A stretch of DNA of 64,000 bases from Coffea arabica. Its lineage: Eukaryota; Streptophyta; Magnoliopsida; Gentianales; Rubiaceae. The translations under genes and the position numbers were made by a program. The stretch lies in NCBI RefSeq assembly GCF_036785885.1, contig NC_092317.1, positions 5,024,501 to 5,088,500 of the forward strand. Reading direction: 5' to 3'. The notes under the pieces are model-generated. The model worked only from the letters and a program-made list of their open reading frames with translations, was not told the DNA's origin and searched no databases. The first letter of the stretch is position 1, and the number at the start of each line of letters is the position of its first letter. Below are positions 37,701-48,811 of the stretch, in pieces.

Positions 37701-40575
37701 GTAGCAATGTGCTGTGATAGGCAAATTTTAATAAAGTAGTTTTCAGGCATGTCTTCGTAGAGATTTATCCATTTTTTATACAGACTGGCACGTTCTATAT
37801 TTTTCAAGAGCTTATCATTTGTTTTGTGAGCCTGTAGCATATCAATTACTCTTGATGTATGTAACATTTGTTTATTCTTTCAGTCCAAAGTTACTTTTTG
37901 ATTGATATAGTATAGTTTATGGATATGGCTTTGAACTTGTCTTGTTGAGCTTGATTGCTTGAAATGTGTTGCATGAGAGTCTATTCTTGTATCTGAGCTA
38001 CCCTAATGAGGTGGTTTTTTCCCCTTAGGACCCAACCTCCAATAGAAAAAGAAAAATGTTGAAAAAGAGCTTGCATGAAAGTCATCTTCTAATTCTGTTT
38101 TGGACTTGTTGGCTGATCCGTTTAAAAATTTTGCAGGTGGTTGAACTGTGAGGACCCCTTAATTAACCAAAATTCTTGGACTTCAACGGAGGACAAGAAT
38201 CTGCTGCATGTTGTTCAACAGAAGGGGCTTAGTAACTGGATAGATATTGCTGTATCAATGGGGACAAATAGGACCCCGTTTCAGTGCTTGGCTCGTTATC
38301 AAAGAAGCCTTAATGCTTCCATAATCAAAAGGGAGTGGACTGAGGAGGAGGATAATCAACTTCGAGCAGCCGTAGAGGCTTTTGGAGAAAGCAACTGGCA
38401 GGTCGTTGCTTCGGCTATGGAAGGACGGATAGGTACCCAATGCTCTAATAGGTCAGTTTGCTTCTTAACCTGTATGTTGGTTTTAAGTCTTTTCTTAAGC
38501 AATGTTAAATGTTTGTTTGTTGAAATTGAAAGGAAGTAAATTGAAAACATTGGGGTATGGTGTGACATTGAAATATGCGATTCTTTTCATGCTTATGTCA
38601 ACTAGGTTTTTGAACCCTGACCATGTCTTTTAAACTGATGCAGATGGATGAAATCACTTCACCCAGCCAGGCAAAGGGTTGGTAAGTGGACTCCAGAGGA
38701 AGACAAGCGCTTAAAAGTTGCTGTGATGCTCTTTGGGCCGAAAACTTGGAAAAAAATAGCCCGATTTGTCCCTGGAAGGACACAAGTTCAGTGTAGAGAA
38801 AGGTAGCTATACTTCTCTTTCAGTAAGGTACTGCTATTGTTTGATTTGCTAATAACATGGCCTTGTTTTTGGAACCAGATGGGTGAACTGCTTAGATCCC
38901 TCTCTAAATCGGAATGACTGGACACAAGAAGAGGATTCAAAATTAAAGGCAGCCATTGAAGAGCATGGCTATTGTTGGTCTAAGGTTGCAGCGTGTGTTC
39001 CGCCTCGTACTGATAGTCAGTGCCGAAGGTAATATTCCAGTCAGATAGTTTGCATGAGATCACTGTTGGTGTTTACCTTTTATTTTCTCACGAGTCTTGA
39101 TTCTTCTTGCTTTTATTTTGATTCTAATCAGGAGATGGAAGGTGCTTCTTCCACATGAAGTGCCTTGGCTTCAAGCTGCCAAAAAGATGCAAAGGGCCGC
39201 TCTGATTTCAAACTTTGTCGATCGGGAATCAGAACGGCCTGGCCTACTGCCTAGTGATTTTGTCCCATTGCCAGAAATAACTTGTACATCTGAATCTGAG
39301 CGTATCAATCTCTCTGGACATCAGAACTGGGGGTTGAGGTATGATGTTTCAATGTTCGTATTTTATAGTGTTCAATGATGAAATGCCAATTTATGTAACA
39401 CGTAACTTGGCTTGTGTCTAATAATTTCATGTGACTTTACAGCAATCTATGCTCCGAGGAAGTTTTGGCCAGTGGCACTGAGGTGGAGAGCTTCACTGGT
39501 GATTCAATCTCAAGAAGGAAGAGACAAAAGAGGAAGTCAAGGAGGACCAATTCTATTGCTTCATCGGAAGAACATTTGTCCTATTGTCCAGATACAATGC
39601 ATTCTTCAGAAACAATGCACAGTAACGATCTGGAGACATTGGGTGGATTTAATCATTGCCAAAATAGGTACGATCTCAATCTGAATGTGGTAATAAGAGT
39701 CTCCTCTGTGATTGCATTTGTGTTTTTTCATTTATTTGATGGTTGGCTTTCTTTTGTCTGTTTATAGAAGCTCACAGAAGTCCAAGGGCATGGCTTCTGG
39801 GTACAAGTGTACTTCCAAAAAGAGGGCTAGGAGAACACATCCCAAGAGGGATGGATGTTCTGATAGTGTAGATCGGATATCATCTTCTAATAACGTGAAT
39901 TCGTTGATTATGACTGGTGGAGAGGAGACAAGGGAACTGGTTAGAGATGATGGATCCGGTACTCAGTGTAAACAAGATTTTGACCAACATCCAAGCTACA
40001 GCAGATGCAACAAGTCACTAGAAGAAAATGGAGGTTGTAATGACACAGAAGGTCATCAATTATCATTTGATAATCCAAATTTGTTGTTGATAGCGAAAGG
40101 AGAAGAGGCAGTTGAAGTTAATAGAAGCGATGGAGTAGCTACCTTCGGTCAAAAGGCTTCTAAATTACATCCAAGACGGTCTGGACACAATGAACCACCG
40201 GATGGAATTCCTGGAATATCCTTTCCCAATACTGCTGAATTTGATGTTGTACATGATACTGTTGTTAATAAGCAGAGAAGTGAGACCAAGTCAACTCCAG
40301 AGAAGAGTGAAAGTACTAATGCTGTAGACCATCACTCATCATCGCTGTTGAATTCAACAGTGGAGAAGGACTTGGGTACATCTGGCGTCATTGGTAGCAA
40401 GAGAGGCAAAAGATCAAGAAATAGAGATGAGATTTCAGTAGTAGAAGAAACAGAAAATGATGACATGACCCTTGCTGAATTTTGCAATAAAAGATTAGCA
40501 GCAGAAAATACAGGGGATGATGACATGACGCTTGCTATGTTTTGCAACATGATTAAGAAAAGGAGAAGAGGTTAA
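34763..40575 (+). CDS. MYB4R1: R1-R4 MYB protein with 4.5 repeats (MYB4R1; SNAPc SNAP190-like)
   Basis: Ten exons join in phase: 34763-35150, 35927-36387, 36608-36807, 37395-37565, 38137-38451, 38644-38802, 38879-39028, 39132-39338, 39443-39667 and 39768-40575, giving 1027 residues. The start MSLNDDEEEE opens an acidic N-terminus. A half repeat (GRSGAECQARWLNC) is followed by four full MYB repeats with Trp-containing motifs NSWTSTEDKN, REWTEEEDNQ, GKWTPEEDKR and NDWTQEEDSK, ending with CRRRWKVLLP near residue 645. This 4.5-repeat plan matches SNAP190, the largest SNAPc subunit, which binds the upstream element of snRNA promoters. Plant members are called MYB4R1, and the snRNA role is inferred from the family. 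The C-terminal 350 residues are Ser/Lys-rich and disordered, ending in a duplicated DDMTLA(E/M)FCN motif. An upstream non-ATG extension of the frame was not used. Confidence 0.93.
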
Positions 40576-40599
40576 ATTAGCCAATGAGTGCATTCTTGC

Positions 40600-40865
40600 A
40601 GGAAAAGGCCATTCCATGGGAGATGAGAACTTTGAGAATACGGGAACTGCATGGGAAACATGGAAGTGTATCTTGCCTATACAAAATTTGGATTATGGCA
40701 GGTTGAGATAACATAACTAGGAATAATAGTCCGGCAGGAAGGGGCCATCCCGGGGGAGATGAGAACCTTAGAGAATACAGAACTGCATTGGAGATATGGA
40801 ATTATGTCCTGTGAACACAAAGTTTAGATGCAGGCAAGTGAACATAGCATAACAAGGAGTAAGAG
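40600..40865 (+). repeat. 136-bp tandem duplication in the MYB4R1 3' flank
   Basis: Copies 40600-40735 and 40736-40865 share GGCCAT(T/C)CC, GGGAGATGAGAAC and AGAATAC at the same spacing, with roughly 15-20 percent difference. They lie just after the stop codon and so may be in the 3' UTR. Confidence 0.75.
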
Positions 40866-41756
40866 TGCGTGCCATGATACAATGGGTGATTTTTTCCGTT
40901 TGCACCCACCGAATGAGATTTCCCGAGTTTTGCTTGTACAGCAGCGGGTAAAAAAATTTTGTTATTTGAGTATATAGGGTTTGACTATTTTTGCGTCCCC
41001 ATGTTGCATGAGTTGTATCAATGTCTTGATTTTTCTTGAAGTAAGTTTTGAGTAACTCCTGTATTTTCAGTGGTGGTCGTCTTAATTCCGAAGCAATTCA
41101 TGAATGAAACTATTCGATCGCAAATGAAAGGCAGAAATTGCACCTTCTTTGGCTTTTGTTTGCCTTTTTTGGACGTCAACAAATGTAACTCAAAAAAGTC
41201 CCAAATTAGCTGCCTCACGCAGGAATACCCCGGGTTAAGGCTTGCGGAGTTTTCCTGGTGCTGGTGACTGCAGGCTAAAAACCAATCACTGCCCGAGATT
41301 GTCATTTATCACCCGAAGCTAAAAGCCGCATCAACGATGCTATAGTTGCACGCCAATGTCTACCTGTCACCGTTGGGGCTGCGCTATTCAGTTGAAATAA
41401 TGTATAGGCTCTTCACCTCTGATTTTCCATAACAGCATAATAACCTCTGCCAATATAAACTGGAAATGCGATGCCTTGGCCAGGAATGAGGCAAAGTTTC
41501 TTCTCCTCCTAAAAATTTTGGTGACCGATTACAGAGTATTCAGTGGAAAACCTTTACATGCTATGCGGAAGATGAAAGTTTAATACTTACTATTTCCAGT
41601 TTCTTAATTTGCCATCTGAATTTATCACATCTTCACAGCATAAGAATTAGCTGTGAAACAGCAAATATTGGTATTCAATCTAATTCGTTTTGACAAGTTA
41701 GTGTCTAAATTTTTGTTACTAATTTTAACAAGTATAATGTTTTTCGATTATAGACT

Positions 41757-41828
<72 letters not shown>

Positions 41829-42280
41829 TGTATAAAACTAATTTTATTTGGGAGTGGAAATCAGACGTAAATGGTCAATTTTCACTCTATTATTAAGATT
41901 CACTTTAAAATTTAAGATTTAAGCATGTTGTAAATTTTTTTTTTATAAAAAAATACATTGTCATTTATGCCTTTTGGCATTGTTATCTTTCTCAATTTTT
42001 TTTTGTGAAAAACAAAATCATTTTATTAAAATTTATTGAATTTTTGACATTATTACCTTAAGTGATATGCCGTATAAAAGATAAAAAGATGTGTTATAAA
42101 TTGTGTTTGTGATGCAAACAAATAAATTAGAGCCAAATAATGGCTATCCAAACACACTATGCACCATTATTATTGTATTATATGCCAGAAAATAGACTCA
42201 CACGAGAAATCTTCCCAAAAAAAAGAAAAGATGACTCAAAAAAAAAAGTTTCGTTCCAATATTCAAACAACCCATCCGAA
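40866..42280. other. Spacer between MYB4R1 and RACK1
   Basis: No gene is recognised. It contains the AT microsatellite listed separately and several T-runs. The small open frame 41653-41835 is largely the microsatellite. Confidence 0.5.
41760..41826. repeat. (AT)n microsatellite, about 33 units
   Basis: An uninterrupted AT dinucleotide run of about 67 bases, likely polymorphic in length. Confidence 0.95.
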
Positions 42281-42348
42281 GCCCGCCCGCCCGCCCACAT
42301 AAACCATACCCACCCATTTCTTCCCACCTAAAACCAATTCCCTTCGCA

Positions 42349-42406
42349 AAACCCTAAAATCCTCCGACCTATATATATATTCACGCTTCACTCCCTCTAG
42401 GGTTTC
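42349..42406 (+). promoter_or_regulatory. RACK1 core promoter with telo-boxes and TATA box
   Basis: AAACCCTAA (42349-42357) and the inverted TAGGGTTT (near 42399-42406) flank ATATATATAT (42371-42380), about 115-145 bases before the ATG at 42495. Telo-boxes of this type are characteristic of plant ribosomal-protein and translation genes. The pairing with a TATA box supports coordinated expression with the translation machinery (inference). Confidence 0.65.
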
Positions 42407-42494
42407 TTTTATCTCTCATTTCCCTGTATTTTCCATTTTCCGCCTCTCTCCTCCCAAAAACCCTGCATCCCACAGCCGCTCCTCCTCCCTGAAA

Positions 42495-44528
42495 ATGTCT
42501 CAAGATCAGCTGATCCTCCGCGGCACAATGAGGGCCCACACCGACTGGGTCACGGCCATCGCCACTCCAATCGACAACACAGACATGATCGTCACTTCTT
42601 CCCGCGACAAATCCATCATCCTCTGGTCCTTGACCAAAGAAGACAAAACCTACGGCGTCCCTCGCCGCCGCCTCACCGGCCACTCTCACTTCGTCCAAGA
42701 CGTCGTTCTCTCCTCTGATGGTCAGTTCGCTCTCTCCGGCTCCTGGGACGGCGAGCTCCGCCTTTGGGACCTTCAATCTGGCAACACCGCTCGCCGCTTC
42801 GTCGGCCACACTAAAGATGTTCTCTCCGTAGCCTTCTCCATTGACAACCGCCAAATTGTCTCTGCTTCTCGCGACAAAACCATCAAGCTGTGGAACACTC
42901 TCGGGGAATGCAAATACACCATCCAGGATGCTGATGGGCATACCGATTGGGTTTCTTGCGTTCGGTTTAGCCCGAATAATCTGCAGCCGACAATTGTTTC
43001 TGGGTCGTGGGATCGAACTGTGAAGATTTGGAATTTGAGTAACTGTAAGATGAGGGCAACTTTGGCTGGGCATACTGGGTATGTGAATACTGCGGCGGTT
43101 TCTCCTGATGGATCGTTGTGTGCTAGTGGAGGGAAGGATGGAGTGATTTTGTTGTGGGATTTGGCTGAGGGAAAGAAGCTCTATTCGTTGGATGCTGGTT
43201 CCATTATCCATGCTTTGTGTTTTAGTCCTAACAGGTACTGGCTTTGTGCTGCAACTGAGGCGAGCATTAAGATTTGGGATTTGGAGAGTAAGAGTATTGT
43301 GGTGGATTTGAGGGTTGATTTGAAGCAAGAGAGCGAAATGGCTGCTGAAGGCACCACTGTTCAGACAACTGGTGCTAAAAACAAGGTCCAATTTTTGCCC
43401 CCTGTTTTCTTAAATTTTGTTGATTTTAGTAGTCAGGATGATGCAGCGAATTTGTTTATTACTTTATCTGTTCGTTTAGTATGGTGGACAATCCAGTATT
43501 TTGTTGTGTGATCAAGAAACTGTGTTTGTGTTTTGAGATCATGTGCATTTGGGTAATACTCTTAGATGCTGTGTTGTGGGTTTAAGTTGTTTGATTTAGT
43601 TTGCTCCGAGCTTATGCAGCTATGTAAAGATCTTGTGGTAATGGTTTGTGTGAAATATATTGTATGTGTACTAAGTTGAATTAAGGAGCTTGATATGGTT
43701 TATAGTTTCCCATTGCTTGCAATGGGAACTTTGATTGTGTTTTTTTTTTTGTTTTCATGAAGCTGTACGTGCTTTCTTACACAGTCAAGGTCCTACAGAA
43801 GAATTCAATGTCAATTTGATCTTACAGTGAATTTTTATGTTGTGATCAGCATACGTAATCTTAGTGCATTTTTGTGTACCTTTTGTGTCAGTAAAATTGT
43901 TTTTTGATGCCAAACGTGGTGTGCATTTGGATGAAAACATTGAACTGTATTCTGAAGATTTTCCAGTTGTTAGGTTGGAAATGTTGATGCTTCCATGTTA
44001 GTTTCCTATGGGGTTCATTTGATCAAATTTTAGCTTGAACTATACTTGAATGCCCTACTCTTTTTGGTTCTCTCCCATGCCATGTTGAAACTTTCTGAGT
44101 CTCAATGCTGTTACATTGCTATTATTCTGATTAAGTGGAGTTTTCCTTTCTGTGTAAGTTCATTGTGGAATGCGTGGCACCATGGCCTAGAGTTTATCTT
44201 GGGTAAAAACCTGTGAGAGTTTGGTTTGTATTTGCTTTATAGGATTTATTTGCGTGTTGGCTGCCTAATATTATGCTTGTCATACTCAGTTGTCCTCACC
44301 AGGCTTTTGCTGCAATTATACAGTTGCCAACATAGCTAGTAAAAGCTGTCCATGTTTTACCCTGGTTTTGACCCTATAAGTTTACTGGTCTATTTAAATT
44401 TTTATTTTCTGCACTGTGGCTTGCAGGTCATCTACTGCACCAGTCTTAGCTGGAGTGCTGATGGAAGCACACTTTTCAGTGGTTACACAGATGGTGTCAT
44501 CAGAGTTTGGGGTATCATGCGTTACTAG
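42495..44528 (+). CDS. RACK1: RACK1, seven-bladed WD40 scaffold on the 40S ribosome
   Basis: Two exons, 42495-43385 and 44427-44528, join in phase 0 to give 330 residues (family about 315-330). WD repeats are visible: SIILWS, LRLWD, IKLWN, VKIWN, ILLWD, IKIWD and a terminal VIRVWGI. GH dipeptides start most blades ([30 protein letters not shown]). The short second exon encodes [19 protein letters not shown] and completes the last blade. Family knowledge: RACK1 sits on the head of the 40S subunit and links signalling kinases, hormone responses, immunity and small-RNA pathways to translation. The 1041-bp intron has no convincing snoRNA. Codon composition changes sharply within exon 1. It appears intact. 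Confidence 0.98.
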
Positions 44529-45470
44529 AAAGCATATGTGGTGTGGTGGTGCATTCAGCACATGCGTGTCATAGTGAAATTTAGTTGTTTAGATTTAAGT
44601 TGAAATGCTGGAAGGATATTTGGATTCTATATTTTTGTTTTGATGATTTTGAGATCTACCTTGTTTCAATTTTGGATATTACTGTAGTCGTTACCCTGAG
44701 TTTCCTAGACTCCTATAAATCAAGTTCTTTTACTCAAAACCATGTCAGTTACTTTTCAATCCCCCTCCACAGTCCGATAGATCTCATCCTTGAAATACCA
44801 ATTTACTTGGGAAAAAGTTTGCATGTTTCTTCCAGTTACTATGTGATTTTCCGCAGCTGTGAACACTGGGTTGTTCATTTCTTGGCACCTCATGCTTCAG
44901 CTTCAATCCAAGCTTAAACAAGTTGTCGTGCCTAGTGTTTGAGAAAATGCAACCCTTGATGAAATGGCCTGCTTTTTGGACTCTGTGTATTTCGCATGCG
45001 GTTCTTTCTTTTCTCTTTATTGCTTTGGGAGCGGAGGTATTTCCGGATTCAAGGTTAGAAATGATAGAGCGTTGGGTCCTTAAACTTTTTAACTCTACTG
45101 CTGTAAGAAGGGTAAACAGTTTTCCTTGGTTTGATTCACATCATTCTAAAAGAAAATGACTTTGACAGGATTGCATACACGCTGTCATGTGAATGTAACA
45201 GATATGCACTTGTCTAATTAACAGTGAAATTTATAACGGTATTGTGCTGCCAAGTAAATGATGTGAATATCTCCTCGGCTTTTAAACACAAAGTTTAGTT
45301 TAGAGTCACAAAGTGGAAAAAGGTGTGGATGTGCAAAAGAAGCACTAGCCTAAAGCAAAACTAGAAGCGCACTCAAGTAAATAGGGTACGAAAGAGATGA
45401 GGAACACCTAGATGCTACTCAAGAAGGCCTTGGGGCATAGATTTAACAGGACATACTTCAAAAATTAGGC
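44529..45470. other. RACK1 3' flank
   Basis: AT-rich sequence with no recognised gene. The first 200-300 bases likely contain the RACK1 3' UTR. Open frames at 44585-44917 and 44923-45159 lack recognisable domains. Confidence 0.45.
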
Positions 45471-45837
45471 CTAAAGATCTTTTGTCGACGTTTGGTTTTG
45501 TGCTCTCTCGAGCTCATTGTAATGCTCAATCGCTGTTGCACGGTTCAAAATTGTTGTATAACATGAAGACCTGTTGGATATCTGTCCGAAAATTGCTCAG
45601 CGAGGTTCGTCATGAGCCCACTGCGGTGGAGCAAATCTGACCAGCTCAGTGAACTCTGCGTCATATTGTGCGACAGACAGTATCCTGCTCTAGACGGAAA
45701 GATTCAAGCATCCCACAAAGAGCTTAAGTGCCTTTGTGGTCCAAGGGCCGTTGGTTCTTCTTTGAACATATTCGAACTATGTGGTCCTGCATTCACCATT
45801 TGCCACCAATGGCGTGCAGGAAAGTGGCATAGGCCAC
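45471..45837 (-). mobile_element. Remnant of an older gag-like LTR-retrotransposon segment (part 1)
   Basis: The minus strand shows similarity to retrotransposon gag (a Phe/Pro-rich segment followed by acidic and hydrophobic helices). It is a degraded fossil with several breaks. The younger TR-GAG element at 45838-49282 was inserted into it, and the other part lies beyond that element. Confidence 0.5.
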
Positions 45838-46308
45838 TGAAGAAGCACGGAACTTCCCCTGACCGAGCTGACCTGATGAGCTCGGGATGTCGATGGAAGA
45901 GCTGGTTCCAAGCCTGCAAAACAGAGGAGTGGACTTACGAGGGAGCCCTGAGGTGGTCCCCGAGGGCACTCCGACGGTCAAGTTAATTTTCCGGTGAGTA
46001 GGGTTCCCGGGGATTAACTTAGTCAGAGTGGATTGAGCATCAGGAGTGAGCGTACCTTGGGCAATGGGTGTGTAGCACTATTTATACCTGGGCCAGAGTC
46101 CGACCTCCGTACGTTCCGGGACCTTCCTGATATAATCTCAATCCCGCGCCGAGCGGGATCTCCTCCGACCTCTGCGGGACGGTCTCCTGATCCCCCTGGA
46201 GCCCTAGCGGGGGTGCGGCCCAGGGCGGTCGCCAGGAGCCTGGGGCCGGAGCCCAGCTCGGCTATACCTGGGCTGCCACGTGTCTAGGCCCAGTACGGGG
46301 CCTCTGCA
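45838..46308 (-). repeat. 3' LTR of the TR-GAG element
   Basis: 471 bp, bounded TG...CA. A TATAAATA-type box occurs on the sense (minus) strand near 46079-46086. The differences from the partner LTR all lie within its first 150 bases on the plus strand. Confidence 0.93.
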
Positions 46309-46435
46309 CTAGCCCCCTAGATTAGGTAAGACTTCCAGGCAGACCTAATCTATACTCTGCCACGTGGGAGACCAGCGTCGTGCACTGCTCTGCCCCGGTC
46401 ACCTCTGGTACAGTGCTGTCACTGAGAAAACCGCG

Positions 46436-47650
46436 CCGATCTCCTGGGTCGAGCGTCAAACTCCCAAGTTTCGACAAACTTGATCAATGCGTGCCGACCT
46501 CATGGGACCGAGCATCAAATTGCCACTGACATGGTTTAAGCCCCCAACTTTTAAAGATTTGAGCCTTGCCGACCTCCTGGGTCAAACAAACTCATTCAAG
46601 TTAAGGCACAACGTGCCGACCTCTTGGGGCCGAACATCGCACTTTCCGACTTCAAAATTTCAAGCCGTGCCGACCTCTTGTGGCCGAGCATCATACTTTG
46701 AAGGCAGTCACGCCGACCTCCCGGGTCGAGCGTCGAACTCTGATTTTAGCGGATATGCCAACCTCTTGGGGTCGAGCATCACATTTCCAAGGCAGTTATG
46801 CCGACCTCTTGGGTCGAGCGTTGAACTCCCTGATTTTAGCAGACGTGCCGACCTCTTGGGGTCGAGCATCACATTTTCCAGGCAGACATGCCGACCTCCT
46901 GGGTCGAGCATTACATTCTCAGGGCAATCGTGCCGACCTCCTGGCCGAGCCAGCGTGCTCCCTGGTTTTGACAAGCTGTCTCAAAGTAAGTCACGGCGTG
47001 CCGACCTCTTGGGGTCGAGCATCACACCTTCAGGACGGTCATGCCGATCTCTTGGTTCGAGCGTCAAGCTTTACAGGCAGTCACGCCGACCTCCTGGGTA
47101 GAGCGTCAAGGCTTTAAAGATAGCCCTGCCGACCTCTTGGGTCGAGCGTCAAATTCTTAAGGATAGGCCGCGCCGACCTCCTAGGCCGAGCGTTAGACTT
47201 CCAAGGTATTCATGCCGACCTCATGGGTCGAGCGTCGAATTCCCGGATTTCCGCAAACTCAGACTCTAAAGCTTCAAACTGCGCCAACCTCCTGGGTCGA
47301 GCCTCGTCGAACTCCCAGGTTTCGAAGCTTTAAACCGTGCCGACCTCTTGGGGCCGAGCATCGTCGAGTTTCTCGTGCCGACCTCTTGGGGCCGAGCATG
47401 ATAGAACTTCTCGTGTCGGCCTCTTGGGGTCGAGCATCGTCGACCTCCTGGATCGAGCGTCAAGGCTTTAAAGTTAGCCCTGCCGACCTCTTGGGTCGAG
47501 CATTAAACTTTAATGGCAGCCACGCCGACCTCCTGGGTCGAGCTTCAGGATTTTAGAGATAGTCCTGCCGACCTCTTGGGCCGAGTATTGAACTTTAAAG
47601 GCAGCCATGCCGACCTCCTGGGTCGAGCGTTAAGGCTTTAAAGATAGCCC
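46436..47650 (-). repeat. Tandem array of about 26 hairpin-forming units inside the TR-GAG element
   Basis: Units of about 40-60 bp each begin with a close match to GCCGACCTCTTGGGTCGAGC (plus strand). The core is self-complementary: CGACC, a 5-6 base loop, GGTCG. Spacers between cores vary. The array lies between the gag region and the 3' LTR, where tandem repeats also occur in Tat/Ogre-lineage elements. Confidence 0.9.
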
Positions 47651-48768
47651 TCTCCGATGTCCGAGCTCTCGATCTGACTTTCTCTTCAGGCGAGCCGCCT
47701 CCTCTGCGTTGGCAGCTGCGTGAGCCGGGGTCAAGAGCTCCTCCATGTCTCCGGGAAGCTTCTCGGCCAGCTTGTAGAAGAGCTCCTCTACCCTGAGCCC
47801 GTTCATGAAGGCGGCCATGACCACCTTTTCGTCCTTGTCCCTGATCTGTAAGCTCTCCGTGTTGAAACGGGTCATGAAATTCCTCAACGACTCGTCGGGC
47901 CTCTGCCTGATAGCCATCAGGTGAGTCGCGGTCTTCGAATAGGTCTTGGAAGAGACGAATTGGACGACAAACTCTGGCCAGCTCTGGAAAACTCCGGATG
48001 GACCCCGGTGCCAGACCTTGGAACCAGAGCCGGGCCTTCCCCTTCAGGAACATGGGGAAGGTCTTGCAGCGGATCTCGTCCGCCGCAGTTTGCAGGCGCA
48101 TGTGCGTCAGGAAGACCGAAAGGTGATCTTCCGGGTCGGTCGAGGCATCGTACAACTCGATGTTTGGGATCTTGAACCTCCGGGGTAGTGGGTAGTCTTC
48201 TATCTCCCGGGTAAAGGGCGATGTCATGTAGTCGTCCTCGTACGGCCGTGGCCGCAGGATCTGCTCGATTTCGTTTCGGACAGGCTTCCACAGAGGGATC
48301 GCGCGGCCGGCTCTTGACAGATCGGGTGGGAGAGCGTTCAGACTCGTTCCACGCAGGCTTCCGTGGGGAGGGGTCCCTCGGCCTGCTCCCCGCGGGCCTG
48401 TCGCGGGAGTGCCTTTCGCTGTCCCCTACCACCGAGGCTCGGGGGCGAGGGGGAGTCCGTGGCCGTTTCCTCCGGGGAGGCTGGTCTCGTGACCCATCCT
48501 CCGAGGGGTCGGGAAGTGGTTCCTTTTCCTTCCCCTTCACCTTGGAGGTATGTGCGCCACCGGCTTCGCCCCCTTCCTTCGCCTGCCGGATTATGTCTTC
48601 CAGCATGGGGAGGTTCTCCGTCACGAACTGGAGGATCTGCTGTCTTCGCTCCCCTGAGAGGGCTGAGCCCCCAACGCCCCCGACCGCTTCGGTTTCCGCT
48701 CGGCGGGATCCCTCTCCGGCTCCAGGACCGGTGCTTTCAACGGTTCGCTTGGATCGTGTTCTTGCCAT
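47630..48768 (-). mobile_element. GAG region of the TR-GAG element
   Basis: The minus strand encodes a basic, low-complexity N-terminus (MARTRSKRTVES) and a retrotrans_gag core (DPEDHLSVFLTHMRL; a KGKARLWFQGL-type segment; QRPDESLRNFMTRFN). It is a fossil gag with about two breaks. No protease, reverse transcriptase or integrase follows. Confidence 0.85.
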
Positions 48769-48793
48769 CAACACTAACAATTACCTTTCGGTT

Positions 48794-48811
48794 CCCACAG
48801 ACGGCGCCAAC
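48794..48811 (-). other. Primer-binding site of the TR-GAG element
   Basis: On the minus strand, TGGCGCCGTCTGTGGG begins one to two bases after the 5' LTR. Its TGGCGCC start is shared by many plant Tat/Athila-type elements that use a tRNA primer. Confidence 0.7.

Noticed and set aside
41653-41835. 60-residue open frame ending in Ile-Tyr repeats
   Set aside because: It is the translation of the AT microsatellite.
42381-43391. 336-residue antisense open frame opposite RACK1
   Set aside because: It is a shadow of the codon pattern of RACK1, with no domain and no homologue recognised; the plus strand is unambiguous.
43386-44426. Possible intronic box C/D snoRNA in RACK1
   Set aside because: Loose TGATG and CTGA strings occur, but no pair with flanking stem and correct spacing was found.
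46487-47556. Repetitive open frames reading ADLLGS-like text
   Set aside because: These are translations of the tandem repeat array, not a repeat protein gene.
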